Shown here piece after piece: positions 44,667 through 52,764 of a DNA stretch of 64,000 nt. The position numbers were made by a program, and so were the translations under genes. The stretch is from an uncultured Drancourtella sp. GTDB taxonomy: Bacteria; Bacillota; Clostridia; Lachnospirales; Lachnospiraceae. Numbering within the stretch: position 1 is the first letter of the stretch; the number at the start of each line of letters is the position of its first letter. The notes below the pieces were generated by a model, which saw nothing but the letters and a program-made list of their open reading frames with translations, was not told where the DNA came from and searched no databases. The stretch covers positions 6,787-70,786 of the forward strand of contig CALFLL010000034.1 in the NCBI GenBank assembly GCA_937880845.1. Reading direction: 5' to 3'.

Positions 44667-47294
44667 ATGGCTACAAAATGGGTGTATATGTTTACAGAAG
44701 GTAACGCTACAATGAGAAACCTTCTTGGTGGTAAAGGTGCAAACCTTGCAGAAATGACAAGCTTAGGCCTTCCGGTACCACAGGGCTTCACAATTACAAC
44801 AGAAGCTTGTACACAGTATTATGAAGATGGCAGACAGATCAATGACGAAATCATGGGACAGATCATGGAAGCTATCGTAAAAATGGAAGAAATCACAGGA
44901 AAGAAATTCGGAGACAAAGAAAATCCGCTTCTCGTTTCCGTTCGTTCCGGAGCAAGAGCTTCCATGCCGGGTATGATGGATACAATCCTGAACCTTGGTT
45001 TAAACGAAGACGTAGTAAACGTACTGGCTGAAAAATCCGGAAACCCTCGTTGGGCATGGGATTGCTACAGAAGATTCATTCAGATGTATTCCGACGTAGT
45101 TATGGAAGTTGGTAAAAAATACTTTGAAGAACTCATCGACAAGATGAAAGCAGACAGAGGAGTTACTCAGGACGTTGAACTTACAGCAGAAGATTTACAT
45201 GAACTTGCTGAACAGTTCAAAGCTGAATATAAAGAAAAAATCGGTGCAGATTTCCCGACAGATCCGAAGGAACAGTTAATGGGAGCTGTAAAAGCCGTAT
45301 TCCGTTCATGGGACAACCCACGTGCCAACGTATATCGTCGTGACAACGATATCCCGTATTCATGGGGAACAGCTGTCAACGTACAGATGATGGCATTTGG
45401 TAACATGGGAGATGACTGTGGTACAGGTGTTGCATTCACACGTGACCCTGCTACAGGAGAAAACGGACTGTTTGGTGAATTCCTTACAAACGCACAGGGC
45501 GAAGACGTTGTTGCAGGTGTTCGTACTCCTATGCACATTTCCGAAATGGAACAGAAATTCCCGGAAGCATTCAAACAGTTCAAAGAAGTATGCAAGACTC
45601 TGGAAACACACTACAGAGATATGCAGGATATGGAATTTACAGTTGAAAACGGTAAACTCTACATGCTTCAGACACGTAACGGTAAGAGAACAGCACAGGC
45701 CGCTCTGAAGATTGCGTGTGACCTGGTTGACGAAGGAATGAGAACAGAAGAAGAAGCTGTTGCAATGATCGATCCTCGTAACCTGGATACATTACTTCAC
45801 CCACAGTTTGATGCAGCTGCATTAAAAGCTGCAACACCTGCTGCAAGAGCACTTGGAGCTTCTCCAGGAGCTGCATGTGGTAAAGTTGTATTCACAGCTG
45901 AAGATGCAAAAGAATGGGCTGCAAGAGGTGAAAAAGTCGTTCTTGTACGTCTTGAAACATCTCCGGAAGATATCGAAGGTATGAAAGCTTCTCAGGGTAT
46001 CCTGACAGTTCGTGGCGGTATGACATCTCACGCTGCCGTTGTTGCACGTGGTATGGGAACATGCTGTGTATCCGGATGCGGCGATATCATCATGGATGAA
46101 GAAAACAAGAAATTCACACTTGCAGGAAAAGAATACCATGAAGGAGATGTAATCTCTATCGATGGTTCCACAGGTAACATCTACGACGGAGCAATCCCGA
46201 CAGTTGATGCCAAGATTGCAGGTGAATTCGGAAGAATCATGGCTTGGGCTGACAAATATCGTAAATTAGGTGTAAGAACAAATGCTGATACACCGGCTGA
46301 TGCTAAGAAAGCTCGTGAACTCGGAGCAGAAGGTATCGGACTTTGCCGTACAGAGCATATGTTCTTCGAAGGAAACAGAATCGATGCATTCCGTGAAATG
46401 ATCTGTGCTGAAACAGTAGAAGAAAGAGAAGCAGCTCTTGAAAAGATTCTTCCGGAACAGCAGGGAGACTTTGAAAAATTATACGAAGCACTGGAAGGAT
46501 GCCCGGTTACAATCCGTTTCCTGGATCCACCGCTTCATGAATTCGTTCCGACAGACGAAGAAGATATCAAGAAACTTGCTGATTCTCAGGGCAAGACAGT
46601 AGAACAGATCAAAGCGATCATCGCATCCTTACACGAATTCAACCCAATGATGGGACATCGTGGATGCCGTCTTGCTGTAACATATCCTGAAATCGCAAAA
46701 ATGCAGACAAAAGCTGTTATCCGTGCAGCAATCAACGTGAAGAAGAATCATCCAGACTGGAACGTATGTCCGGAAATCATGATTCCGCTCGTTGGCGATG
46801 AAAAAGAATTAAAATACGTTAAGAAATTTGTAGTTGAAACAGCAGACGCTGAAATCGCTGCAGCAGGCGTAGAATTAAAATACGAAGTTGGTACAATGAT
46901 CGAAATCCCAAGAGCTGCTCTTACAGCTGACGATATCGCAAAAGAAGCTGAATTCTTCTGCTTCGGTACTAACGACTTAACACAGATGACATTTGGATTC
47001 TCCCGTGATGACGCTGGTAAATTCTTAGACGCATACTATGACGCTAAGATTTACGAAAACGATCCATTTGCAAAACTTGACCAGACAGGTGTTGGTAAGT
47101 TAATGCAGACAGCAATCAAATTAGGAAAGTCCACACGTCTTGACTTACATGTAGGTATCTGTGGAGAACACGGTGGAGATCCAAGCTCCGTAGAATTCTG
47201 CCATAAGATTGGCTTAGACTACGTATCCTGTTCACCATTCCGTGTACCGATTGCAAGACTGGCTGCTGCTCAGGCTGCTATCAATAACAAGTAA
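44667..47294 (+). CDS. ppdK: Pyruvate, phosphate dikinase
   Basis: Interconverts pyruvate, ATP and Pi with phosphoenolpyruvate, AMP and PPi. The enzyme has 875 residues in three domains. The ATP-grasp domain starts with GGKGANLAEM, the swivelling domain carries phospho-His H455 in GGMTSHAAVVARG, and the PEP-binding barrel has CGEHGGDPSSVEF with the catalytic Cys (about 832). Codon use is strongly biased for high expression. Its last codons are the attachment site of the island that follows. The C-terminus QAAINNK is intact because the island supplies replacement codons. Confidence 0.97.
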   Translation: MATKWVYMFTEGNATMRNLLGGKGANLAEMTSLGLPVPQGFTITTEACTQYYEDGRQINDEIMGQIMEAIVKMEEITGKKFGDKENPLLVSVRSGARASMPGMMDTILNLGLNEDVVNVLAEKSGNPRWAWDCYRRFIQMYSDVVMEVGKKYFEELIDKMKADRGVTQDVELTAEDLHELAEQFKAEYKEKIGADFPTDPKEQLMGAVKAVFRSWDNPRANVYRRDNDIPYSWGTAVNVQMMAFGNMGDDCGTGVAFTRDPATGENGLFGEFLTNAQGEDVVAGVRTPMHISEMEQKFPEAFKQFKEVCKTLETHYRDMQDMEFTVENGKLYMLQTRNGKRTAQAALKIACDLVDEGMRTEEEAVAMIDPRNLDTLLHPQFDAAALKAATPAARALGASPGAACGKVVFTAEDAKEWAARGEKVVLVRLETSPEDIEGMKASQGILTVRGGMTSHAAVVARGMGTCCVSGCGDIIMDEENKKFTLAGKEYHEGDVISIDGSTGNIYDGAIPTVDAKIAGEFGRIMAWADKYRKLGVRTNADTPADAKKARELGAEGIGLCRTEHMFFEGNRIDAFREMICAETVEEREAALEKILPEQQGDFEKLYEALEGCPVTIRFLDPPLHEFVPTDEEDIKKLADSQGKTVEQIKAIIASLHEFNPMMGHRGCRLAVTYPEIAKMQTKAVIRAAINVKKNHPDWNVCPEIMIPLVGDEKELKYVKKFVVETADAEIAAAGVELKYEVGTMIEIPRAALTADDIAKEAEFFCFGTNDLTQMTFGFSRDDAGKFLDAYYDAKIYENDPFAKLDQTGVGKLMQTAIKLGKSTRLDLHVGICGEHGGDPSSVEFCHKIGLDYVSCSPFRVPIARLAAAQAAINNK
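47271..47284 (+). repeat. Left attachment repeat inside ppdK
   Basis: First copy of caggctgctatcaa, covering codons Q-A-A-I and the start of N at the end of ppdK. Eleven bases after it lies an inverted motif tacacc (47295-47300) / ggtgta (47311-47316), possibly part of the recombinase binding site. Confidence 0.8.
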
Positions 47295-47343
47295 TACACC
47301 GTATAGAATAGGTGTAGGAACTTAATTAGTTTCAATAACAGAA

Positions 47344-47375
47344 CCCCTTACGCAATGAAAGCGTAAGGGGTTTTT
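47344..47375 (+). terminator. Terminator after ppdK, supplied by the island
   Basis: Perfect 10-bp stem ccccttacgc (47344-47353) / gcgtaagggg (47361-47370), loop aatgaaa, then ttttt. Confidence 0.93.
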
Positions 47376-47446
47376 GACTATTTTTTTCTTTAGAAGTCAT
47401 AAAATTCAAATGGTGTGTTAAAATGAAAAGAAAAAGGAGTTAGAAA

Positions 47447-48358
47447 ATGTCAAAAACAAAAGGAAAAAATAAATCTGGAGCTACTATAGCGGAAAAAATA
47501 ACAAACGGATGTAAAAAAATGGAAGAAGGAGTTACAGAAAGTGGAATAGAGATAGAGAAAAACTTAAAAAAAAAATTTGTCAGGAATTTCACATCTTATT
47601 TCAAAAATTATTTTGAGTTAATTACTGGATATGAATTCAAATATGGCAGTTTTTGGGATAAAGAATTTGAAAAATTAGAAGAAGATGTAATTGAAAAATG
47701 TAAAAATTATTCGATAGATAATTTATGTAAATGGTTTAAGGTAGAAAAATGGCAGGATTTGTTTCCAAAAGATTATAAGCAGGAAGATGAATTAAAATTT
47801 AAAATGGAAATCTGTGAACTGATAATAAAATTTTTTAAAAATGAAGTAGAGAAAGATAATAAATATAATAAAGAGCGATTGTTGTGTAAAGAGTGTATTT
47901 TAAAATTGATGTATTTGGATTACCACAATATTTTTCCGCAAGTAACAGAAGAAGAGCTGAAAAAAGAATTCCCAAGTGATGATTTAGTGGAAGAAATTAG
48001 AGAGAAAACTAGAAAAGAACTTAAAAATGAATTTCTTGAGAAACAAAAATCGAGGACTTTAGAAATAAAATACAAAGAGTCTGAAAAAATAAGAAAACGT
48101 ATAAAAGAAATAACAGACCATCAAGACGAAAATAAAGATAAAGAACTGAAAGAAATAGAAAGGTTGCATTTTACTGGAGAATTAGAGCCTGATACGTTAG
48201 AACTGTATGATAGGTGTGAAAAGTTGTATAAAAAGAATAAAGACGTTAACATTGACAATGCAGATGAATTTGGAAAATGGGTAGACAAAATAAGGATAGA
48301 GTTAAATAAAGAAAAATATGAAAGAAGTAGGAATGAAATGTTTGGGAGAGAGTTATAA
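47447..48358 (+). CDS. Lysine-rich hypothetical protein, first gene of the island
   Basis: 303 residues, no recognised family. The first 50 residues are Lys/Gly-rich and basic. The middle has aromatic-rich helices (TSYFKNYFELITGYEF, LCKWFKVEKWQDLFP) and a Cys-x2-Cys (LLCKECILKL). Residues about 190-240 are predicted coiled coil, very rich in Lys and Glu. No signal peptide or membrane helix is present. AAAGGAG precedes the ATG, and a terminator follows, so it is a single-gene unit. Codon use is more AT-rich than in the core genes, which fits transfer. Confidence 0.7.
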   Translation: MSKTKGKNKSGATIAEKITNGCKKMEEGVTESGIEIEKNLKKKFVRNFTSYFKNYFELITGYEFKYGSFWDKEFEKLEEDVIEKCKNYSIDNLCKWFKVEKWQDLFPKDYKQEDELKFKMEICELIIKFFKNEVEKDNKYNKERLLCKECILKLMYLDYHNIFPQVTEEELKKEFPSDDLVEEIREKTRKELKNEFLEKQKSRTLEIKYKESEKIRKRIKEITDHQDENKDKELKEIERLHFTGELEPDTLELYDRCEKLYKKNKDVNIDNADEFGKWVDKIRIELNKEKYERSRNEMFGREL

Positions 48359-48387
48359 CAGTATGAAGAGCTGTTATAGCTCTTTTA
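48349..48387 (+). terminator. Terminator after the Lys-rich gene
   Basis: Arms 48349-48361 (agagttataacag) and 48371-48383 (ctgttatagctct) form a 13-bp stem with one G-U pair, followed by ttttaaat. The left arm covers the stop codon. Confidence 0.65.
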
Positions 48388-48440
48388 AATTTCCATTTTT
48401 TTGGTAATTTATAAAACGATATATTTCAACTTTAGAATTA

Positions 48441-48469
48441 TTAACATAATCCTTTCGTAATAGTATACT
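48441..48469 (+). promoter_or_regulatory. Promoter of the recombinase-fragment operon
   Basis: -35 TTAACA (48441-48446), a 17-base spacer and -10 TATACT (48464-48469), both five of six. The leader is about 93 bases and contains a possible stem gagctt/aagctc around 48510-48535. AAGGAGGTAA precedes the next ATG. Confidence 0.6.
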
Positions 48470-48568
48470 ATCCATATCGCGATAAACAAAAAACTTCATA
48501 TACAGAGCTTGTCGACCGAAGTATAAAGCTCAGCATATATGTGATACAAAAGAAAGGAGGTAATTTCG

Positions 48569-48928
48569 ATGAAAATTACCAGAACAAAAAAGAACCTTCA
48601 AGAAAAGAAGCTTTATGAAGGATATATTGTTAAAGTTGAGGAGGACGAGGAATATGGAATAGCACGTCTTTATATCGAGTTAGATGATTATCCAGATGAA
48701 TGGTTCTATACTTCTTTGCAAATGGAAGAGTCAGGCAAAGTAAATTCACGATTTAATCAGTTTTTTGAGACAATGGGTGTATTTGATGTGATGGACAACT
48801 TTGAGCTGAAAGAACTGGAAAACGTAGAGGTACTCGCAACTCTTCAACAAGGACGGAACGGATATTTTTATGTGAAGCAGTTGTATCTCAAAGAGTCAGA
48901 TGATGAAAACGATTATGGAGAAGAGTAA
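48569..48928 (+). CDS. Small acidic beta-rich hypothetical protein
   Basis: 119 residues, acidic, with alternating hydrophobic strands (YEGYIVKVEEDEEYGIARLYIEL, NVEVLATLQQGRNGYFYVKQLYL) and a central WFYTSL ... FFETMG segment. This layout recalls small OB-fold or phage/plasmid DNA-metabolism proteins, but I do not recognise a family with certainty. It has one of the best ribosome sites of the island. Its stop TAA shares a base with the ATG of the recombinase fragment, so the two are translationally coupled. Confidence 0.6.
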   Translation: MKITRTKKNLQEKKLYEGYIVKVEEDEEYGIARLYIELDDYPDEWFYTSLQMEESGKVNSRFNQFFETMGVFDVMDNFELKELENVEVLATLQQGRNGYFYVKQLYLKESDDENDYGEE

Positions 48929-50022
48929 TGGAAAAAATCTTTAAAAAATTACAAATGCTCTTTGAAAAAGAGATAATATATGCAGGGTATATAGGATATA
49001 ATAAATCTTATACAGCAAGTTTTTTAGACCATAGGAGAGTACCCATTTTAGACCGTTCCCAATATGAATATGTGAAAGGGAATTTTCCACCGATTGTTTC
49101 AGAGGACACATGGAATCGTGTGCAAGCCTTGAAAGCGAAAAAGACAATCTGTATTGGAGAGAGGACTCGTGGAAAACCTATGGCAACGGATAAATGGGTG
49201 AAAACACTTGTTTGTGAGTGTGGAAGCACTTATAAAAAATATACATGGCGAGTCAATAAAAACGGAGAGGAAAGTAACGGTTATCAATGCAGAAATCAGG
49301 TGGTAAATCGGAAAAGAAGCTTTCATGTGAAAAATGGTTTGGACGGTACTGGTCGTTGTGATGTTCCGTCTATCTGTGAATGGAAACTTGATTTCATGGC
49401 AAAAGCAATCTTTCAAAGGTTGTGGAAAAATCAAAAAGATTCTCTTGCAGAACTGATGGGAACGATTGAAGAACATTATACAGTCGATAAGGAGGAACAT
49501 TCAGAGCGGTATGAAGTAGAAAAGTTGCAAAGAGAGTTAGATAGGCTTCAAAAGAGGAAGAATAATCTTGTTGATATGCGACTGGATGATTTGATAGATG
49601 AAACTCAGTATCAGAAGAAATATAATCTAATTACAGTACGAACTGAAGAGGTTGAGATTTCTTTGCAGAAACTACAATGTGATGGTAAAGAGATAGAGCC
49701 TGTAGATGTGACTGCAGAAATACAAAAGATACAAGAATATCTTGATAAGGCTTGCAACTTGGAAGAGAAACAGATTAGTGGAGAACTGATTGAGGCTATT
49801 GTAGAAAGAGTTACTCCAACAGAAGAAGGTGTTTTTAAATGGTATTTAAAAGAGGAAGATTATGACATGGAAATGCAATTTCAAGAAGAACAGTATGTGT
49901 TGATGGACAGGTTCACCTTAGGATTTGAAGAAGCCAAAGCATATCGGAAGTCTTTTGGAAATTTCATCAGAGCAAAGCAATGGAAAGACTTAGTTGTAGA
50001 AGTATATATTAAGAAGTTGTAA
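48928..50022 (+). CDS. Large serine recombinase C-terminal part, catalytic domain missing
   Basis: 364 residues that match only the back half of a large serine recombinase. The end of the recombinase domain comes first (YAGYIGYNKSYT, FPPIVSEDTWNRVQALKAKK), then the zinc-ribbon region (CECGSTYKKY, CRNQ) and the long coiled coil (about 185-255). The N-terminal resolvase domain with its catalytic serine (about 150 residues) is absent, and no frame upstream encodes it. Alone it could bind DNA but not cut it. It may be a decayed integrase of the island or a DNA-binding derivative. A terminator follows. Confidence 0.82.
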   Translation: MEKIFKKLQMLFEKEIIYAGYIGYNKSYTASFLDHRRVPILDRSQYEYVKGNFPPIVSEDTWNRVQALKAKKTICIGERTRGKPMATDKWVKTLVCECGSTYKKYTWRVNKNGEESNGYQCRNQVVNRKRSFHVKNGLDGTGRCDVPSICEWKLDFMAKAIFQRLWKNQKDSLAELMGTIEEHYTVDKEEHSERYEVEKLQRELDRLQKRKNNLVDMRLDDLIDETQYQKKYNLITVRTEEVEISLQKLQCDGKEIEPVDVTAEIQKIQEYLDKACNLEEKQISGELIEAIVERVTPTEEGVFKWYLKEEDYDMEMQFQEEQYVLMDRFTLGFEEAKAYRKSFGNFIRAKQWKDLVVEVYIKKL

Positions 50023-50075
50023 AAGCAATTTCGTATAATTGATAATAAGGAATATTGAATATGAATGATAGAGGT

Positions 50076-50113
50076 AAGGACTAATAGAGCGAGAAATCTA
50101 TTAGTCCTTTTTT
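50076..50113 (+). terminator. Terminator after the recombinase fragment
   Basis: Perfect 12-bp stem aaggactaatag (50076-50087) / ctattagtcctt (50098-50109) followed by T6. Confidence 0.92.
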
Positions 50114-50136
50114 GCGTGTTTTTAGGAGGAAAGAGC

Positions 50137-50859
50137 ATGATTACAGGAGAAGTGAATATGAACATTTGGGCAGTTGGAACAGATGATGGGAAAAGTACTT
50201 ATGAGATTCGGCGAAAATGGGGAGAGGAGGGAAAGAAAGCATTAGTGATAGAGTTGTACCCGACTATTTCGGTAGAGAACTGTGGAGTATTAGATGTATC
50301 GACTATGCACTTGATAAATCATGTGAATGATTTTGGGTGGAAAGAAATGCGGATTGTCAATCTGTATGCAAATGTTATTACAAAGAAGCCGAGTGTCAGC
50401 GAGTTACAAGAAAACAGTCTTGCGTATATAGAGGAGATTTTGGAAGAGGAGGATATAAAGACATATGATATTGTGATTGCATGGGGAAATTCATTGCTTA
50501 CACATAAAGGAACAACCAATGTCAAAATAGATTTGTTGTCTATGCTGGAGGAAAAAGGACTGGATAAGAATGTAAAATGTATTTCGGTAGAGGGAATCAG
50601 TTTGAAAAGCCTTGGGGTTCATCCGCTCTACTTAGGGTTGCATTATCCAAGAGAGAAATGGAATTTGATGGATTATCCATTAAAAGAAAGTTTAGAAGCC
50701 TTAGTACAGAGTGAAAAGTGTGACAAGGCAAAGAAAGGGAAGAAAGTAACGAATACAGCTAAAAAGAAAGGAAAGGCAGAGGGGGAAAGTCATGAACATA
50801 AAAATCAAGACGTGGGAAGCGTTGAAAATGTTAAAACAGATAAATCCATTGTTGGCTAA
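50137..50859 (+). CDS. DUF1643 domain-containing protein
   Basis: About 240 residues. The first 180 fit the DUF1643 pattern: YEIRRKWGEEGKKALVIELYP, DVSTMHLINHVNDFGWKEMRIVNLYA, then DIVIAWGN and GISLKSLGVHPLYL. The last 50 residues form a basic, low-complexity tail (KKGKKVTNTAKKKGKAEG). The family's role is unknown, though it is frequent in phage and mobile DNA. I chose ATG 50137 with AGGAGG upstream. An earlier in-frame start would lie inside the terminator. Its tail overlaps the next gene by 68 bases. Confidence 0.78.
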   Translation: MITGEVNMNIWAVGTDDGKSTYEIRRKWGEEGKKALVIELYPTISVENCGVLDVSTMHLINHVNDFGWKEMRIVNLYANVITKKPSVSELQENSLAYIEEILEEEDIKTYDIVIAWGNSLLTHKGTTNVKIDLLSMLEEKGLDKNVKCISVEGISLKSLGVHPLYLGLHYPREKWNLMDYPLKESLEALVQSEKCDKAKKGKKVTNTAKKKGKAEGESHEHKNQDVGSVENVKTDKSIVG

Positions 50860-51166
50860 TAATGAAATTCCGTTGGAGATTTTAAATACGGTTGAAGAAT
50901 TACTTGAGAATAAGGATATAGGAAGAAATGGCTATATTTCTATCATCCTGACACCTGTTCAAGATGATACATCAGATATTTTAGAAGAACTGAATCTTGA
51001 CCATACTTTAGTGCGGATTCCAGACAATAATTTTCTTCAAATCGACATTAAGAACAAGAAGCACCCAATGAATGAAAACAGGAGATGGGTTAGTTATGAC
51101 TTGGAATTTTTAGACAGACAGGGAAAGGTGTATGCTATCTATTCCATGAAAACGGTAGGAGAGTGA
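50792..51166 (+). CDS. Island paralogue A, small hypothetical protein
   Basis: 124 residues with no recognised family. The segment from LKQINPLLANNEIP through TPVQDDTSDILEELNLD and the end VYAIYSM align with paralogue C at 55132 (LRQINCLLGKKKLP, NPIKNDTIGICDELRI, IYLIYPM) and more weakly with paralogue B next to it. It overlaps the DUF1643 gene and has its own GGGGGAAAG site. Probably one alpha helix followed by a beta-rich domain. An immunity-like role is only a guess. Confidence 0.65.
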   Translation: MNIKIKTWEALKMLKQINPLLANNEIPLEILNTVEELLENKDIGRNGYISIILTPVQDDTSDILEELNLDHTLVRIPDNNFLQIDIKNKKHPMNENRRWVSYDLEFLDRQGKVYAIYSMKTVGE

Positions 51167-51171
51167 AAAAG

Positions 51172-51522
51172 ATGATTAAAAAATTTTGGACGATTACGCA
51201 AAAAGAAGAAATCGAGAAGTGCTGTTCTGAGTATGAGATTCCGCAGGATATCATAGCAGAGATGTTCAGAATTATTCATATTTTAGACGAGAACTACGGT
51301 GTGGACAGAACGTTAGAGTCTGATGGTGGATATGTGGCTTTGCTTGTAGAAGAAAACTATTCAGAGGACTACGGAACGATTTTGAAAGAACATAATTTGA
51401 AAAAGAGTTATGCAGAGTTTCAAGATATTTTTCCTATAACAGAAAAAATAGAATGGTGTTCGGATTTATACATAGTGACGAATGATTATGGAATTACAAT
51501 CATATATCCGCATGAGAGATAA
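51172..51522 (+). CDS. Island paralogue B, small acidic hypothetical protein
   Basis: 116 residues, acidic. The pattern CCSEYEIPQDIIAEMFRIIHIL then VALLVEENYSEDYGTILKEHNLKK and a final YGITIIYP runs parallel to paralogues A and C, although identity is low. I chose ATG 51172 with AGGAG ten bases upstream. A GTG at 51163 overlaps the previous stop and has almost no spacing. Convergent with the XRE gene. Confidence 0.6.
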   Translation: MIKKFWTITQKEEIEKCCSEYEIPQDIIAEMFRIIHILDENYGVDRTLESDGGYVALLVEENYSEDYGTILKEHNLKKSYAEFQDIFPITEKIEWCSDLYIVTNDYGITIIYPHER

Positions 51523-51564
51523 TAAAAGGAGAGAACAAACTTAGAAGTGCGTAGGTTCTCTCTT
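51521..51564 (-). terminator. Terminator of the XRE gene, possibly bidirectional
   Basis: Ten-base arms at 51527-51536 and 51555-51564 (core gagagaac / gttctctc) enclose an 18-base loop. On the minus strand the stem is followed by TTTTATT. It lies between the converging genes. Confidence 0.45.
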
Positions 51565-51574
51565 GAAATATCAA

Positions 51575-51805
51575 TTATTTACTTGGGGGAATGTATTCTA
51601 ATAAGTCATGTAAATCACATTCTAAGGCATAACAAAGTCGGGAAAGGACAGCAATATCTAAACGCTGAATAGAGCCATCATAATAGTGTTTGAGTTGGGT
51701 TCTCTGCATTTCTGCACGAAAAGATAACTTGCTCAGGGAAAGTCCTCGTTCTTCCATAATTTCTTTTAAATGTAATTTGACTGTGCCAAACTCCAAATCG
51801 TTCAT
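51575..51805 (-). CDS. XRE-family (Cro/CI-type) transcriptional regulator
   Basis: 76-residue single-domain helix-turn-helix protein. The HTH spans about 10-68: LKEIMEERGLSLSKLSFRAEMQRTQLKHYYDG, then IQRLDIAVLSRLCYALECDLHDLLEY, the usual HTH_26/HTH_3 shape. No effector or oligomer domain is present. It is divergent from the glycine-zipper gene with overlapping promoters, so it probably controls that gene and itself. Confidence 0.88.
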   Translation of the reverse strand: MNDLEFGTVKLHLKEIMEERGLSLSKLSFRAEMQRTQLKHYYDGSIQRLDIAVLSRLCYALECDLHDLLEYIPPSK

Positions 51806-51825
51806 GTCAAAATCCTCCTGCTTAT

Positions 51826-51855
51826 ATCATATTTGATTTCTATTGCTATTGTAAG
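51826..51855 (-). promoter_or_regulatory. Promoter of the XRE gene
   Basis: On the minus strand: -35 CTTACA (51855-51850), an 18-base spacer and -10 TATGAT (51831-51826). Its -35 overlaps the -35 of the divergent promoter, so one bound regulator could affect both. Confidence 0.45.
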
Positions 51856-51877
51856 CGGTGGATATATATGGTATTAT
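51849..51877 (+). promoter_or_regulatory. Promoter of the glycine-zipper/zinc-knuckle genes
   Basis: -35 TTGTAA (51849-51854), a 17-base spacer and -10 TATTAT (51872-51877). Around it are gatatata (51861-51868) and a second gatatata (51887-51894), part of an imperfect inverted repeat that could be the XRE operator. Confidence 0.45.
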
Positions 51878-51909
51878 TATAGTGTAGATATATACCGTAG
51901 GAGGAATAG

Positions 51910-52473
51910 ATGATGAAAAAAGAAATAAAAGAAAAACCTAAAAAAGAAAAATTAAATTTCCCGAATATGGATTCATTACAGCCTGTAGTAAATATTATCA
52001 ATGAGGCGTCTATTACTTTGGGAGATCCAACGAGAACAATTAAAGATTCACCTTTAGTTGAAGTTTTTGCGGCGGCACTTGGAAGCGGAAGTGGGGCAGG
52101 TGTATCTTTTATGGCATTGTATGGTTTAGGAACAGTAGGTTTGTCAGCGGCAGGTATAACATCAGCACTTGCAGCAGCAGGTTCTATTGTAGGTGGAGGT
52201 ATGGCAGCAGGTGTGTTGGTTTTAGCGGCTCCAGTTGCAGGGTTAGCAGGTGTTGGCGTTGCAGTTGCAAAACAAATCAAGAAGAAACAGTTGCGTCAAG
52301 AAAAAAAGAGATTATATGCAGAAGCCAAGAAGAAATATCCATTGATATTAGAAGCAAACAAAAATATCCAATTAGATGAAAATGCATCACAGGAAAGAAA
52401 AGATATTTTGAAAGGCTTAGAAATTATGCTGAAAAAGGTAATAGATGAATTAGAAGCAGATTTAATTATGTAA
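51910..52473 (+). CDS. Glycine-zipper membrane protein (ISG12/IFI6-like core)
   Basis: 187 residues. A basic N-terminus (1-18) is followed by a soluble stretch and then a Gly/Ala-rich hydrophobic core (about 56-118). Its pattern GLSAAGITSALAAAGSIVGG then GMAAGVLVLAAPVAG resembles the glycine-zipper hairpins of the interferon-induced ISG12/IFI6 group and of some bacterial pore-forming or immunity proteins. A charged helical C-terminus (KQIKKKQLRQEKKRL...) follows. It is probably inserted in the inner membrane. AGGAGGAA precedes the ATG. It is followed by the zinc-knuckle gene. The match is by eye only. Confidence 0.6.
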   Translation: MMKKEIKEKPKKEKLNFPNMDSLQPVVNIINEASITLGDPTRTIKDSPLVEVFAAALGSGSGAGVSFMALYGLGTVGLSAAGITSALAAAGSIVGGGMAAGVLVLAAPVAGLAGVGVAVAKQIKKKQLRQEKKRLYAEAKKKYPLILEANKNIQLDENASQERKDILKGLEIMLKKVIDELEADLIM

Positions 52474-52488
52474 AACGGGGGAATGAAA

Positions 52489-52683
52489 ATGCCAGAACCA
52501 TGTTGGTATTGTAGAGGAACGGGGACTGTAGAGTGTGATTATTGTCAAGGTATAGGATTTTCAGACGGAAGTTGTCCTGCTTGTTCGGGAGAAGGACGTC
52601 ATACTTGTCCTGAATGTAATGGCTCAGGTGTCATAAGAGGTGAGGATGAGGAAGACGACGAAGACTTTGATGATGAATTTTAA
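52489..52683 (+). CDS. DnaJ-type zinc-knuckle miniprotein
   Basis: About 64 residues, almost entirely made of CxxCxGxG-like units: CWYCRGTG, CDYCQGIG, CPACSGEG and CPECNGSG. This equals the four-repeat, two-zinc cysteine-rich domain of DnaJ without the J domain or the substrate domain. A very acidic tail (EDEEDDEDFDDEF) ends it. ATG 52489 has GGGGGA six bases upstream. The ATG at 52483 would abut the site. It probably binds proteins or assists folding of the membrane protein encoded just before. That is inference. Confidence 0.78.
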   Translation: MPEPCWYCRGTGTVECDYCQGIGFSDGSCPACSGEGRHTCPECNGSGVIRGEDEEDDEDFDDEF

Positions 52684-52708
52684 CTTAAAAGAGAAAGCAA
52701 TATTATTT

Positions 52709-52743
52709 CGAGCATATAGCAATACGTTATATGCTCGTTTATC
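52709..52743 (+). terminator. Terminator after the zinc-knuckle gene
   Basis: Perfect 10-bp stem cgagcatata (52709-52718) / tatatgctcg (52728-52737), nine-base loop, then tttatc. The T-tract is short. Confidence 0.6.
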
Positions 52744-52764
52744 AATTTAAAGAGGCGAGAGAAA

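Noticed and set aside
48510..48535. gagctt/aagctc stem in the leader of the recombinase operon as a regulatory element
   Set aside because: Only six pairs with a large loop. It is too weak to call.
49008..49229. Minus-strand frames inside the recombinase fragment and similar antisense frames throughout the core genes
   Set aside because: No ribosome sites, no recognisable protein patterns, and they lie entirely inside well-supported genes on the other strand.
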